Below are positions 45,050 to 56,189 of a DNA stretch of 64,000 nt, in pieces. Below the pieces are notes generated by a model. It made no database searches, was not told where the DNA came from, and saw nothing but the letters and a program-made list of their open reading frames with translations. Source of the DNA: Coenobita brevimanus. Lineage: Eukaryota; Arthropoda; Malacostraca; Decapoda; Coenobitidae. The stretch spans positions 44,254,001-44,318,000 of the forward strand of contig CM064669.1 in the NCBI GenBank assembly GCA_032717465.1. Reading direction: 5' to 3'. Position 1 is the first letter of the stretch. Every line of letters starts with the position of its first letter. A program made the position numbers and the translations under genes.

Positions 45050-46770
45050 ACACCCATATTTTTTTTTTTTCCGGGTCTTTCATAGGAAAAAAAAAAAAGA
45101 CTTATGGAAGTAATTGGAATTAACTGCCATAATGATCGCAGGTTGGCAGTTTCTCAAAACTTCTTTCATTCATTTTCCCTTTGATAATTTCTACGTTGCA
45201 TAAAATCTTAAGGAGGTAGCAGGTATATACACTAAAGCAGGTGTCGTTAGACTATGTGCATTTCAGTTAAGCTGTCTGTTTAATTCAACACTATTATCTC
45301 TTATTCATTTTATCCTCGCTGGTTTTAGTTTTTATTTCTTTTTTCAAGTTTAGAAGCCTCCATATTAATGGAGAAGTTAAGCTGCTCGTAGAATGTTTTC
45401 GTCCCTCGGTCTTTCCATAGTTGAATAAATCCTCCGAAGGTATCAGGAATAAACGAAGCCTTAGCTAAACCTGATTTATGGGTAGGCTGTTTCTTGTAAA
45501 ACAATCCTCTTTTTCCCGTGGCCTCTCTATAATAGATTCGTCTGGAGGCAGCAAGAAACGAAATCATCGTACCATATGGATCTCAGACTGGTTCCTGCTC
45601 GTAGGCTTATCCGTGGGTATTTCCTAAGCTGAATAAAATCGTGTGGTGTTAGCATGAAAAAATGAAGTGCTGCTCAATCAGATATATGTATGGCAAGACT
45701 GACAACTGCTCATTGATTTATGCCTTTTCTTCTGTCTTCCGTAAGTTGAAAAAAGTGTCAGCTGGTAGCAAGCAACAGGCGACATCGTATTCAGTGGCTT
45801 GACTCCGACAAGGCCATGACGTTCTTTTTAAAAAATGTATTCTCCCAAATATCCCACTTTATTTTATTTTTTTTCTGCTCGAGGGGTTAGGTACATCCTC
45901 CTTTATTTCCTTCAGTATAAGAAAGTCTTTTCTATTGGCAAAAAAGAAAAAAAAATTGAAGGTAACACAAGCATATTAAATAAGTCGTCCTGGTACTGAA
46001 AAGGTTACCTCCTTTAACATAATGACATCATTTTTACTGTATTCTTACTGCTGTCTGTTTTATTTAGTTTAGGAGGAACCTAAACATCTTCCGTCCCATG
46101 TACTTGTCAATATTTGTTCTTAACACATACAGACGAATTTACTCAGCTTCGGGAATGATGTCTAGCAGTGTTGGGCGTAAGGAAGGCTGCATCAAACCCA
46201 TCCATTTGGGAAAGTGTCCTCTATGCTGAGTCAAATGGTCTGGTGGAAGAAAGAAAACAGATGCAAAAGATATCATGGGTTTGAAAGGGTTAGGTTGTTT
46301 GTAATTTTCTTTTTCTTTTCCATCTCTTGGAATGGAAGTTGACCCAGACATCAGCGCGAGGATTTTTTTTTTTTTTTTCCACCAGTTGATTTACTCGGCA
46401 TATTTCTGTTAGTGTTTCCATTCTGTCAAGTCACTTTGGGTGCGGTCGGCTAATGAGTGTAAAGAATGCGTAAATTCCAAATCTGTAAGTATAAATAACG
46501 TCTCGTATTTTTAGCAGTTAATTACTTGTAAATGTATTTTAAATACTCTGTATAGATTCATGTATAAAAAGAAACTATAAAAGTCATTATGAATGATTCT
46601 CTTTTTGACGATGAAAACAGTGACTGTATAAATTTCATACGACTTGGCAGCGTTGTTTTTGCGATGTTGGCAAGTCTTGCGGCCTGACCCTGTGAGGCCG
46701 TGACCTGGGTCACTTAGTAGCAATACCCCGCCATGGACGTATATCCTTCAACTCACAGCCAAGCAAAAGA
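45050..46770. repeat. Cluster of diverged short foldback elements
   Basis: Family core words recur on both strands: GCATAAAATC with GGTAGCAGGTATA (45199-45228), GTTGAATAAATCC with TATCAGGAATAAAC (45420-45455), AAGCTGAATAAAATCG (45630-45645), AAGTTGAAAAAAGTGTC (45741), TATTCTTACTGCTG (reverse form, 46040) and TGAGTCAAATGGTCTGGTGG (46228). Ends of the TTAACC..CTTC type are often lost. Copy borders are approximate. Confidence 0.55.
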
Positions 46771-46774
46771 ATTT

Positions 46775-47148
46775 TTTTCCAATGTGAATAAATATATTCC
46801 CTAGAAGAAAAGGCAAACAGAGGACCATTAATAGATCCCTCAAAAACACTTGAACGGACAGCCAAAGCCACTAACATGAGCGAAAGGACAGTCATAAGAA
46901 TCTACCGTAAATTAAATAAAGCTTGTAGCAAACAGGATTTTCCACAAGAGCCTGCATTCTCTTCACCAACAAAAAGTCGCCCTCCAGTTGTGATGAATTT
47001 CGATGCCTTTGACAAGTATGTTCTTAGAAGAACCGTCTTGGCATTCTACGAAAGGAAAGAAATGAAAAAAGAAAATGTTGGCTTCCCTGAACTAGATGTG
47101 GCAGCATCACTAGCGGTCATAGTCCTGAGGGAACCACACCTAAAGTGA
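46775..47148 (+). pseudogene. Transposase-like N-terminal fragment (HTH region)
   Basis: A plus-strand frame reads KANRGPLIDPSKTLERTAKA, then NMSERTVIRIYRKLNKA, then FSSPTKSRPPVVMNFDAFDK, and YVLRRTVLAFYERKE, before an unrelated end and a stop at 47148. TA.A..MSERTV.RI is a helix-turn-helix of the kind found at the start of IS630/Tc1/mariner-like DDE transposases. The SSP.K..P.V...D.FDK..(I/L)RR.V..FY.RKE segment matches the linker seen in such arthropod proteins. The DDE catalytic domain is absent. A domesticated host gene with this domain is the alternative. Confidence 0.5.
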
Positions 47149-47309
47149 CTCTATAGAATAGAAGGACCATAGTTAATGAATTATTGAAGGCCATTTCTAA
47201 CACCTTTAGGTCGAGAAGTTTGCGCCAAGCGTAGTAAAATCGGGCTAAAAGTATTAAAGTAACATCATGTAACTGCACCAACCCCTTCACTTCTAATCGT
47301 CCTTTTTTA

Positions 47310-47404
47310 TTCCTTCGCTACGTTGACGTCTTTGTTTATTACGCTTGCTGGTTCCTGACGATTGTATTGAGCTTTATGGAGACGTGTTGTAGTGAACGGG
47401 TTAC
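47310..47404 (-). mobile_element. Short foldback (MITE-like) element, seed of the 29-bp array
   Basis: Reverse-orientation copy: CCTTCGCTACGTTGACGTC, TTTATTACGCTTGCTGG, TGACGATTGTATTGAGC, ending TTGTAGTGAACGGGTTAC. The right end is the first unit of the array that follows. Confidence 0.65.
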
Positions 47405-47760
47405 TGATGGCTGTCTTGTAGTGAACGGGTTACTGATGGCTGTCTGGTAGTGAACGGGTTACTGATGGCTGTCTTGTAGTGAACGGGTTACTTATGGCTG
47501 TCTTGTAGTGAACGGGTTACTGATGGCTGTCTTGTAGTGAACGGGTTACTGATGGCTGTCTTGTAGTGAACGGGTTACTTATGGCTGTCTTGTAGTGAAC
47601 GGGTTACTTAAGGCTGTCTTGTAGTGAACGGGTTACTTATGGCTGTCTTGTAGTGAACGGGTTACTTATGGCTGTCTTGTAGTGAACGGGTTACTTATGG
47701 CTGTCTTGTAGTGAACGGGTTACTTATGGCTGTCTTGTAGTGAACGGGTTACTTATGGCT
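47388..47760. repeat. 29-bp minisatellite, 13 copies
   Basis: The unit is TTACTGATGG/TTACTTATGG, then CTGTCTTGTAGTGAACGGG. Thirteen GTGAACGGG words are spaced 29 bp. The unit equals the end of the foldback element plus about 12 bp beyond it. Confidence 0.95.
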
Positions 47761-47761
47761 A

Positions 47762-48024
47762 TAACCCTTCCAGTTGGAAAAGTCTCTGTCAAGCAGAATA
47801 ACATGGTGTGGGGGTAGGAGGTATAAAATAAATACGTCATGGAAATAAAGAGGTTAACCTATTCAGTATCCTGACGACGCCTTTATTTGCTCCTGTTACT
47901 TGCGGCCGGTTTTATACAGCTTGGCAGAGACGTCTGGTAGTAAAGGTCATGAAATTCTTTCCTACTACGAGACTTTCCATAACTTAGTAAAATGGTCCGG
48001 CAGTAGCAAGCAGTAAGGAATGAA
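47762..48024. mobile_element. Three abutting foldback elements in alternating orientation
   Basis: Copy 1 (47762-47857) runs TAACCCTTCCAGTTGG to AAGAGGTTAA. Copy 2 (47854-47948) is reversed and shares the TTAA. Copy 3 (47947 onward) is forward again, with CTTAGTAAAATGGTCCGG and CAGTAGCAAGCAGTAAGG. Its right end runs into the 24-bp array. Confidence 0.6.
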
Positions 48025-48357
48025 GCCATGACAGTGAAGGGTAATGATTCCATGGCAGTGAAGGGTAATGATGCTATGGCAGTGAAGGGTAATGATGCCA
48101 TAGCCGTGAAGGGTAATGAAGCCATGGCAGTGAAGGGTAATGAAGCCATGGCAGTGAAGGGTAATGAAGCCATGGCAGTGAAGGGTAATGAAGCCATGGC
48201 AGTGAAGGGTAATGATGCCATGACAGTGAAGGATAATGATGCCATGACAATGAAGGGTAATGATGCCATGACAGTGAAGGGTAATGATGCCATGACAGTG
48301 AAGGGTAATGATACCATGACAGTGAAGAGTGATGATGCCATGGCAGTGAAGGGGTTT
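48025..48357. repeat. 24-bp minisatellite, 14 copies
   Basis: The unit is GCCATGGCAGTGAAGGGTAA plus TGAA/TGAT. The GTGAAGGGTAA part is the family end (GTGAAGGGGTTAA). The last unit restores GTGAAGGGGTTT. An eight-residue repeat (AMAVKGND) appears on the plus strand only because 24 is divisible by three. Confidence 0.95.
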
Positions 48358-48730
48358 AGGTAATTAAATTGGTCTAGAGACAGCAGGAATAAAATAAAGA
48401 CGCCATTGTATTAGAGGATTCTTGACAATGAATACGGTAGTTTTGTCTAACGCAAAATAAATAGCCTGGTGGTAGAAAGAAATAAACAGTAATGCAGACG
48501 TTATCGTACAGAAGGGGTTAAAATGGTCATTTAACACTGCAAACCCATGACGTACTATTTTATTTTGTTTACACTATATTCAGACTTTTTAAACTGGAGG
48601 ATTAGAGAGTTTTTTTTTTTACCCATTTGCTACAAAGGGCCTTCACCAAGCTTAATAAAATCGTGTGGAGGTTGCAAGAATAAACCAGTAGAACGTGTCA
48701 GCTGACTGCAGAAATTAAAGCGAGATGTTC
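48350..48730. mobile_element. Further foldback elements
   Basis: About three copies: 48350-48430 (AAATTGGTCTAGAGACAGCA, GACGCCATTGTATTAGAGG), 48430-48522 (AAAATAAATAGCCTGGTGGT ending GAAGGGGTTAA) and about 48620-48720 (AAGCTTAATAAAATCGTGTG, GTTGCAAGAATAAAC). Confidence 0.55.
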
Positions 48731-48879
48731 AGTACTTTATTTCTTTAATAAATGGAATATGGAATAGCATATAGGTGGTTAGGCCATATGGAACGAATGC
48801 AAAGGGAGAGTTTATGAGAGCGAGGTCCTTGGAAAAAGAGGAGGCGGCGGATGGAGGGGAAGGTTGAGAGAAAAGGTTG

Positions 48880-49360
48880 GGTGCTGTATATGGGAATGTA
48901 TGAGGGAGGGTAGTGGATATGGGAGTGTATGAGGGAGGGTAGTGGATATGGGAGTGTATGAGGGAGGATGGTGTATGTGGGAGTGTGTGAGGGTAGTGGA
49001 TATGGGAGTGTATGAGGGAGGATAGTGTATGTGGGAGTATATGAGGGAGGGTAGTGGATATGGGAGTGTATGAGGGAGGATGGTGTATGTGAGAGTGGAT
49101 GAGGGAGGGTAGCGGATATGGGAGTGTATGAGGGAGGATGGTGTATGTGGGAGTGTATGAGGGAGTGTATGAGAGAGGGTAGTGGATATGGGAGTGTATG
49201 AGGGAGTGTATGAAGGAGGGTGGTGTATATGGGAATGTATGAGGGAGGATGGTGTATGTGGGAGTGTATGAGGGAGGATGGTGTATGTGGGAGTGTATGA
49301 AGGAGGGTGGTGTATATGGGAGTGTATGAGGGACGGTGATCTATGGGGGAGGGCGATGTA
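48880..49360. repeat. 29-bp G-rich minisatellite, about 16 copies
   Basis: The unit is ATGGGAGTGTATGAGGGAGG with GTAGTGGAT or ATGGTGTAT. Copies vary and some are partial. A more decayed continuation with GTATGAGG words reaches about 49830. Confidence 0.85.
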
Positions 49361-50321
49361 TGAGGGAAGGCTTGATGGAGGGTGGGTGAGAGAGTATATG
49401 AGGGAAAGGAGAGTAGTGTATGAGGAGTGTTGGTGTATGAGAGAGGCTGGTGTGGTATAAGAGGGAGCGTAATAAGGAAGGTGAAGTATGAGGGAAAGTG
49501 ATGTATCATTGAAGGTGATGAAGTTTAAGAGTTTGCAATATTATAGAAAGTAAGGGAGTGTATGTAAGAGGGAAGGAGTGTATTAGGAGGGTGGTGGTCT
49601 CATGGAATGTTGGGAGTTTTGAGTGAGTGTATGAGGAAGTGTATGGGGGAGGGTCTGAATATGACAGGGTATCGTATAATGTTGGGGAGTATATGACCGT
49701 GCACGAGGGTGGATGATGAGGAAGTGTATGAGGGAAGATGGTGTATGAGGGTTGGTGGCATGTGGAGGGTGTATGAAGGAGTGAGGTGCATGAAGAAGGA
49801 TGGTGTATGGGGAAGGGTAGTGTGAAGGGGGGGGGGGTTGTGAAAGGAATTGGGGAGGAGGTGGACAGTGAGAGGAATTGGAGGGGAGATGAGGCGTTGA
49901 AATGATTTGGATGGGATAAAGGCGGTGAGAGTAAGGAATTATGGGAGGGTTGTTGATTGGAAGTTATGCCATGGGAAGGGACACAAATAAGTTGGAACAG
50001 TAGGAGGGTGGAGGGGGGAGCTTAATGCTGCGGTGGAGTGTGTTGGGGTGGAATGGGGTGGTTCATAGTGGCATGAGGTATGTGACGTTAACATAGGTAG
50101 AGGGGTCTTGGTAGGGGAAAGTGGTTTGAGCGTCATGAGTGGAGTTGGGTGTTGAGGTTCAAAAGGTGAGTCTGGGTCAGTGGAAATATAGTGGATTTTG
50201 TATATGAATCTGAAATAGATTGAGACAGGTGGAGTGGAATTCCTGGGAGTGTCGAGGAGTAGGTAAAGAGAGAAGGGAAGAAGGGGACAGTGGTAATGCT
50301 TTAGAGTGACGACGTGACTGA

Positions 50322-50322
<1 letters not shown>
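49361..50322. repeat. G-rich degenerate tract
   Basis: G-rich plus strand, with GTATGAGGGA words fading out and GGTGGAGG/GGAGTGG words after 49800. No gene is recognised. Confidence 0.5.
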
Positions 50323-50396
<74 letters not shown>

Positions 50397-50413
50397 CGTG
50401 CGTGCGTGCGCGC
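50323..50413. repeat. (GT)n(GC)n microsatellite
   Basis: GT run to 50386, then CG and GCGT units to 50413. Confidence 0.95.
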
Positions 50414-50885
50414 AAGGTGATTGTTTGGATGTGTGGATGGGGGAGTAGGTGAATAGTAAAATAACGGAGAAGTAATTACAAATTCAGCGGCTTAGAAACA
50501 GTTTCCTGTATTGATCACGTTCAGTATGATTGTAAACATTTTCATTTTAATATTGCAACATTTATACGGTCTTTCAGCCTAGAAGACCTCCCTCGTTGTA
50601 AAGGGATTAGGATGAAGGAAGGATACAATCAGGTTTGAACGAAGAGAGGTGGGCGGGCCGGGGGTGGGGGCGAAGGGGTTAGAATTTTCCATGTGAGCAA
50701 AGTGGCGGAAGGGGATAAAAGTGAGGGTGTCAAACGCTGTACCTCTGACATGATTGGATTAATACCGTTGACAGCCTTGACAAGTTGACGTATTGGATTT
50801 GCCGACGACTTGACGCTTGAGGGAACATTTAGGAAACGACACAGAATGAGAAGGTAGACGAGGGAAGGAATGGGTTGTTGTGTGT
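50414..50885. other. Unassigned sequence
   Basis: Nothing recognised. There is a possible foldback-family end near 50575-50612. Confidence 0.35.
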
Positions 50886-51700
50886 GGCTACGGGGTTGTG
50901 TGGCTGTGTTGTTGTGTGGTTGTAGTGTTGCGTGGTTGTGGTGTGATGATGGTTATAGTGTTGTGTGGTTGTGGGATGATGGTTATAGTGTTGTGTGGTT
51001 GTGGGATGATGGTTATAGTGTTGTGTGGTTGTGTTGTGTGGCTTGCTTGTAGTGTTGTGTGGTTGTAGCGTTGTGTGGTTTCTGTATGATGGTTATAGTG
51101 ATGTAGGTTGTATTGATGATTTGAATGGTGGCGATTTGTGGTTGTAGTGAAAGTGATGGTGGTTGCGATGCTGTGTGGTAGTGGTGGTGGTCTTTGGTTG
51201 TGGCGATTCTGTGTAGTTGTTGTGGTGCTATATAGTTGTGATAGTGGTGGTGCTGTGTAGTTGTGTTGGTAATGGTGGTGGTGTCTCTGGTGATACTGTG
51301 TAGTTGCGGTGGTGCTGTGTGATTGTGGTGATAAGGTTGTGATGGTGGTGTTTAATTGTGGTTGAGGTGTGTGGTTGTGTTAGTGGTGTTTAGTTGTGGT
51401 TCTGGTTTGTGGTTGTGATGGTAGGGTGGTATTGTTATATTGTGGTGGTGCTGTGTGATTGTAGTGGTAGTGGTGATGGTGGTGGTGTGTTTGTGGTGTG
51501 TTTGGGATGGTATGTTTGTGATGATGCTCTGTGGCTGTGATGGTAGTGCTGGTGCTGTGGTGGTGGCGGTGTTGTGTGGTAGTTGTCGTGGTGGTGATGC
51601 CGTGTGGCTGTGATGGTAATTGTGTTTTACACTTGCAGTTATGGTTGAGGTGCTAGTGATGGTAGTGATGATGCTACATGGCAGTGGTGGTGGTGTGTGG
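50886..51700. repeat. 30-bp GT-rich minisatellite fading into GGT/GTG low-complexity DNA
   Basis: GTTGTGTGGTTGTGGGATGA plus TGGTTATAGT repeats three to four times (50930-51035). After that, GTGGTGGT, TGTGGTTGT and GATGGT words continue without a fixed period to about 51700. Confidence 0.8.
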
Positions 51701-51709
51701 TATCTTCAC

Positions 51710-53355
51710 GTGCGAGGTGGAAAATATTGATGATGCATCAGCGTAGCAATTTTATTTGCATAAACAGTTCGGTTATCATAATTAGTCCATCCCTTAATCT
51801 TCTACTATGTTAGTAGTCTTTGTAAACTGTTACGGTAATTTTTTTTCTGGCTGTGTTTGTTAAATATTCCTGCCCTTTGGAATCACACCACAAACAGGAC
51901 CATCTTTACTTATGCCGAAAGGAGGAACGATAGGCTCAAAGCTTGTAAAATTCGCCCCTAAAAAATTAATTAACAATAGGAACTAAAAATGAGCCTTTTT
52001 TTTTTTTTTTTTTTCTATAAGGTGCCTTATCACATTTCAAAAGCTGAATGTCCCAGGTGAGGAGAAAATGTAGTAAGGAAGTCTATCCTGGATCTGTAAT
52101 TTGTGCAGAAGAAAGAATAACAGCGCCGCTTTACCCTTAACTGTGGGTTTCTTTTATATGAAGAAAATAATCTGGTGGTGGTTGGAGTGAAATACAAAGT
52201 TCTCAGTTATGCATCAAAATGACATCCGTAACAGTTTTTAATAATTCCTGCTGCAGTGATTTCCATAACCCGAATGAAATCGTCTGACGTAAGTCAGAAT
52301 TATGTATAATAAAATTATTTACTTCTCAGGTGAATGAAGTCGTCTGGCGTTAGCTGGAATTGCGTATCAACTCAGCCCCTCTCACTCCTTCACCCGAATC
52401 AAGTTGTCTGGCGTTAGTGGAAATATTACCCTAGAGTTGTGCCTACCGTAAGGGAGTTAAGGCAGGCAGTTACTTTGTTAGTCTTTAGTCTTCAACAAGA
52501 ACTCAACAGCGGTCGGTGTTATGTGTATTGTACGTTTTCGATTCCCCTGCCTGGTGAACAGGGACAAGAAGGAAACAAACTATTGAGACCTTTCTACAAA
52601 TTTGTAATCCCATCATATCATCATTGATATATTTGTTTCCAGAGCCTTCAAGATTAACCCCTTCAGACGATGACGTCATGTATATATTGCTCTTGTTACC
52701 TTCCTACGAATTTACTAATCACATTGGACGGGTTAGGTATAGCCTTCGTCAACTCCCTGCCCACGTAAGTGCTCCAGTAAACGGAATGAAGGTCTTCGGT
52801 AGCAGCAAGACTAAATTAAAAGTAACGTATCTGTACGTAGGCTGAAGATGTTAAAAGTAAAAACCTGACCGTGCCTCTCATATAGCGAATTAAATCTTAC
52901 ATACGGTTATTTTTGGGATGCCACTTGCGTTAGATAGTTTTATATATCAAGTACATATTTATGTACTTTGAGTTTTGCATCTTATATATATTATTGTGTA
53001 CAGGCCTACGTGCCATATGCTTAGAAATGATACCGCGAAGGAGAAGGCAAACCGTACATATTTCACAACAATTTCTGGAGCCCCTGACGAAGATAAAACG
53101 TGCTTGGTGTCTCTATAAAACCTGGCTGCACCCAGTGATGTGGGATGCAGGCAAAACGAATCAAGTAATCATAAGTGTCGTATAAGTAATCGTCAGGACT
53201 TATGGGCTTGCCTTCCCCTTTGTGGTTCAAGCTGTGAGAAGACGGCCGTATATGCCACAAATTATTTACTTATGTTTAATTAGTCTGTCTCACTTTGCAG
53301 GTATGTACAGACTACGGCAGGTTTACACAGGCGTTATTGTAAGTACTGCCTTTGA
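51710..53355. other. Unassigned, with foldback-family copies
   Basis: Family cores occur at 52265-52300 (CCGAATGAAATCGTCTGACG), 52330-52370 (GAATGAAGTCGTCTGGCG) and 52390-52430 (AATCAAGTTGTCTGGCGTTA). A reverse copy lies at 52655-52740 (TTAACCCCTTCAGACGATGA). A T run lies at 51996-52014. No gene is recognised. Confidence 0.5.
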
Positions 53356-53356
53356 T

Positions 53357-53478
<122 letters not shown>

Positions 53479-53579
53479 TCATTACGTCCAGCACGAGCAG
53501 GGCCCATTCATAAACACGTAGGCAAACCACGTGACTAAACAGCTGACTCCTGCTGACAAGTGACAGTAGTAAACAAATG

Positions 53580-53860
53580 GAGTGGGTGTGTGGGGGAGAT
53601 GAGAGTGAAGGAGAGTTTAAGAGGCAGATTAAGTGATGGAGGGAGAGGGAAGGAGAAGAAGAGGCAGTGGTAGACGAATGGAGAGGGTAGGAAACGTGAA
53701 GGAAAAGAGGAAGGGAAGGGTTCAAAAAATAGGCGAGAAAAGGGGAGAAGAAAAGTTTTGGAATATAAATGGAAATGGATGAAACTTGAGAGCAAAGGAA
53801 GGAACAAGGAAGGAAAAGGGAAGGCAGTGAAATGGACATGGGAAGAAAATAAGAGTAAAG
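53580..53860 (+). repeat. Purine-rich tract
   Basis: GGGAGAGG/GAAGGAAA-type DNA without a fixed period. Confidence 0.7.
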
Positions 53861-53864
53861 TAAA

Positions 53865-54165
53865 AGCACAAGATTATCAGTCCTAACGGACCCAGGTTCG
53901 AATCCCGGCTTTGGCAGGGAACAGTTTAAGGATTTGAATTTCATTAAATCAGGCTTTACTGATCTACCAGAAGACCCGCCGACATGTAAAAATACCCCCG
54001 CTAATACCAATACACCAGTCCTGTATGAGACAGCCCTAGCATGTATTCAATATGGACGGTGGGTGTTAGCGCCGAAGTGGAGACATGTAGAGGTGTATGG
54101 TATGTAGGAGGACTGCTGGGCCTTGATAGCAGGCTGTGAAGCCTATGCCCAGAGTCGGACACATA
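53865..54165 (+). mobile_element. tRNA-derived SINE-like element, 5' part decayed
   Basis: A perfect B box, GGTTCGAATCC (53895-53905), followed by CGGC, is preceded by an anticodon-arm-like CAGTCCTAACGGACCC. The A box is not recognisable. The body runs to about 54165, where A runs and a short CA repeat follow as a possible tail. Confidence 0.55.
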
Positions 54166-54189
54166 AAAAAAAAAAAACACACACACACA

Positions 54190-54880
54190 CACAGAGTTCA
54201 TATATATGTGGTATCTTTATATATTGTGCATGTTGTATATAAGTACATGCATCAGACTAAGTTCCAAAGACTTTCCTAGACTGGAACTCAAAACAGTCTG
54301 TTATATGCTCTCTCCAAGCGACTTTAATATCCTCACTGTCCACTGTAGTGGCACGACTACCTTTCCCTCATAATTCATCTCACACTGCTCACCTGTGACA
54401 TCCCTGGTTTCCGTCCTCATCTGATTTGCCTCCTTAAATGCCATATTCTTCCTTTCATCGCTGTTAAGGTTATCCAGTTATGGCCTTTAGTAATTGCTGC
54501 ACAAAGAGGCGTCCCGTAAGTTGGATAGTATAATCTGAAATTAGTTTAAACAAAATAAACGACCTCTCCTCCAGAAGCGGGTTAACAGTGTACCCAATAA
54601 TTAGTTTCAGACATACTCGTTAATAACTTAAGACAGTACCGTAATTCATTTTTGTTGTTTATTCTTGCTTCTGCCAGATGACTCCCTTTAAGTTAGGAGT
54701 GCCACCTGGTGGTGGAGAGATTGATGAACGCAATACATAATTCCTCTAGTTATAAATCTCTCTACTGGGTGGAATATAACCGTGTGTATACATCAGGAAA
54801 AAGTAAGTACGGTGTCACCGTATCGAAGAGTCTAACATGGTAATGTATAACTGTGTTCAGGAATATCTGCGTACATCCAC
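54190..54880. other. Unassigned sequence
   Basis: Contains a reverse-orientation foldback core near 54655-54690 (TTTATTCTTGCTTCTGCCAG). Nothing else is recognised. Confidence 0.4.
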
Positions 54881-54889
54881 GTGCACATC

Positions 54890-55015
54890 AGTTGTACTGC
54901 ACGGTCAACAGGGTAGATGGGAAAACAAGCTGAATCTCCAAGTCTGACCGGCACGATAATCGGACTCAGGATCTTCGTTATGAGGTAAACGTGATGACTC
55001 TTACCCCACAGGGTC
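54890..55015 (-). mobile_element. tRNA-derived SINE-like fragment
   Basis: On the minus strand an A-box-like GGGGTAAGAGTCATC (55006-54992), an anticodon-loop-like CCTCATAACG (54985-54976) and a B-box-like GAGTCCGATTAT (54967-54956) are in tRNA order. A short body (GTGCCGGTCAGACTTGG) follows. Confidence 0.45.
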
Positions 55016-55029
55016 CCCCCCCCCCAGTG

Positions 55030-55896
55030 GAGGTGTTAGCCAGTAGTCAGGACTGTCAGTGCAATAATATTTATGATTTAACAGTTCCGATCTATCGGGA
55101 TCTTTTAAGTTTTTTGAGTTCTTAGAGATCGCCGTGGCATACACGTGAAGGCGTGTGTCAAAAGGCATCCCTGTGGGTGAGATATATCGATTGAAGTCTT
55201 CATATCTGGACGGAGAGGGTGGGATGGGTTAGGATGGGATTGTGTGGTGAGGCATATTGGCGTTATAGGCGGTTCGATAAGGTACAACGTAGGGAGCACA
55301 AAATGAGTGGCGTGAACTGAAAGTAGTGGGCGGGATTAGCCCTGTCGGATGGTTGGGCAGGGCAAAGTTAGTTAACTGTATAAATGTGGACTTAATAGAT
55401 TGGTCAGTAAGGGCGTGGCGATGTTCTAAATCAAACCTTTCCTCCAGAACAAGAAGAAAAATAAAAACAGTACCAGTAACAAAAAAGTAGGTAAACTCCC
55501 CTTCCACATTCCTGAAGTCAGATGGCGTTTGTACAACTATGTGGTCGTCCTGAAGCTAAAAATGGAGATAAATTCACATACTGGTGCCAAAAAGAAAAAC
55601 AGAGAAAAACTTCATCGCACTATAGGTTTAAAACAGTTTCCATTGTTACTTGTTGGTATTTTGTTAGATCTCTGGACCTGTATATATATGTGTGTGTGTT
55701 AAAGGGGTCGTCAGCTGTCAGTATTAAGTCCACGCTTTTATAGCCCATATTGGCATTGTTCCTTGTGTGTTTGTTGCGTCTGTCATTGTGTGTGCTTGTC
55801 CTGTTTCCTGCCCTTTGATTGTGGGTGCCAGTGTGTGTTTTTGTTCTGTTGTTTTTCAGTTGAGTTTTGGGAGCCAGACGCAGATTTAATTGACTG

Positions 55897-55900
<4 letters not shown>
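55030..55900. other. Unassigned sequence
   Basis: No gene or array is recognised. A (CT)n run follows at 55901-55931. Confidence 0.35.

Positions 55901-55931
<31 letters not shown>
55901..55931. repeat. (CT)n microsatellite
   Basis: Perfect CT run at the start of a long pyrimidine-rich region. Confidence 0.95.
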
Positions 55932-55932
<1 letters not shown>

Positions 55933-56189
55933 GCATGTCTATTCTACCGTCACCAGTTCCTTCATTCTCCACTTCCTCTCCCTTTTTCTCTTTCTGTTCC
56001 GAACATTTTCTACATTTATACCTCTTTTGAGTCAAACCAATATTTTTGCTTCACTCTTCCACCTTCACTCGATCTCCCTGTCCTCCGTCCCTTCCATACG
56101 TGTTTTCGGCCAGTATTTCCCTTCCTGTCTTTCACTTCCACTCCATGTCCCTCCCTCCTCTCCACACGCCTTCCTCTCCAACAATCACC

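Noticed and set aside
45325..45567. 80-codon minus-strand frame
   Set aside because: It overlaps foldback-family cores and has no recognised motif.
48028..48363. 111-codon frame with an AMAVKGND repeat
   Set aside because: It follows from the 24-bp array, whose unit derives from a foldback element end.
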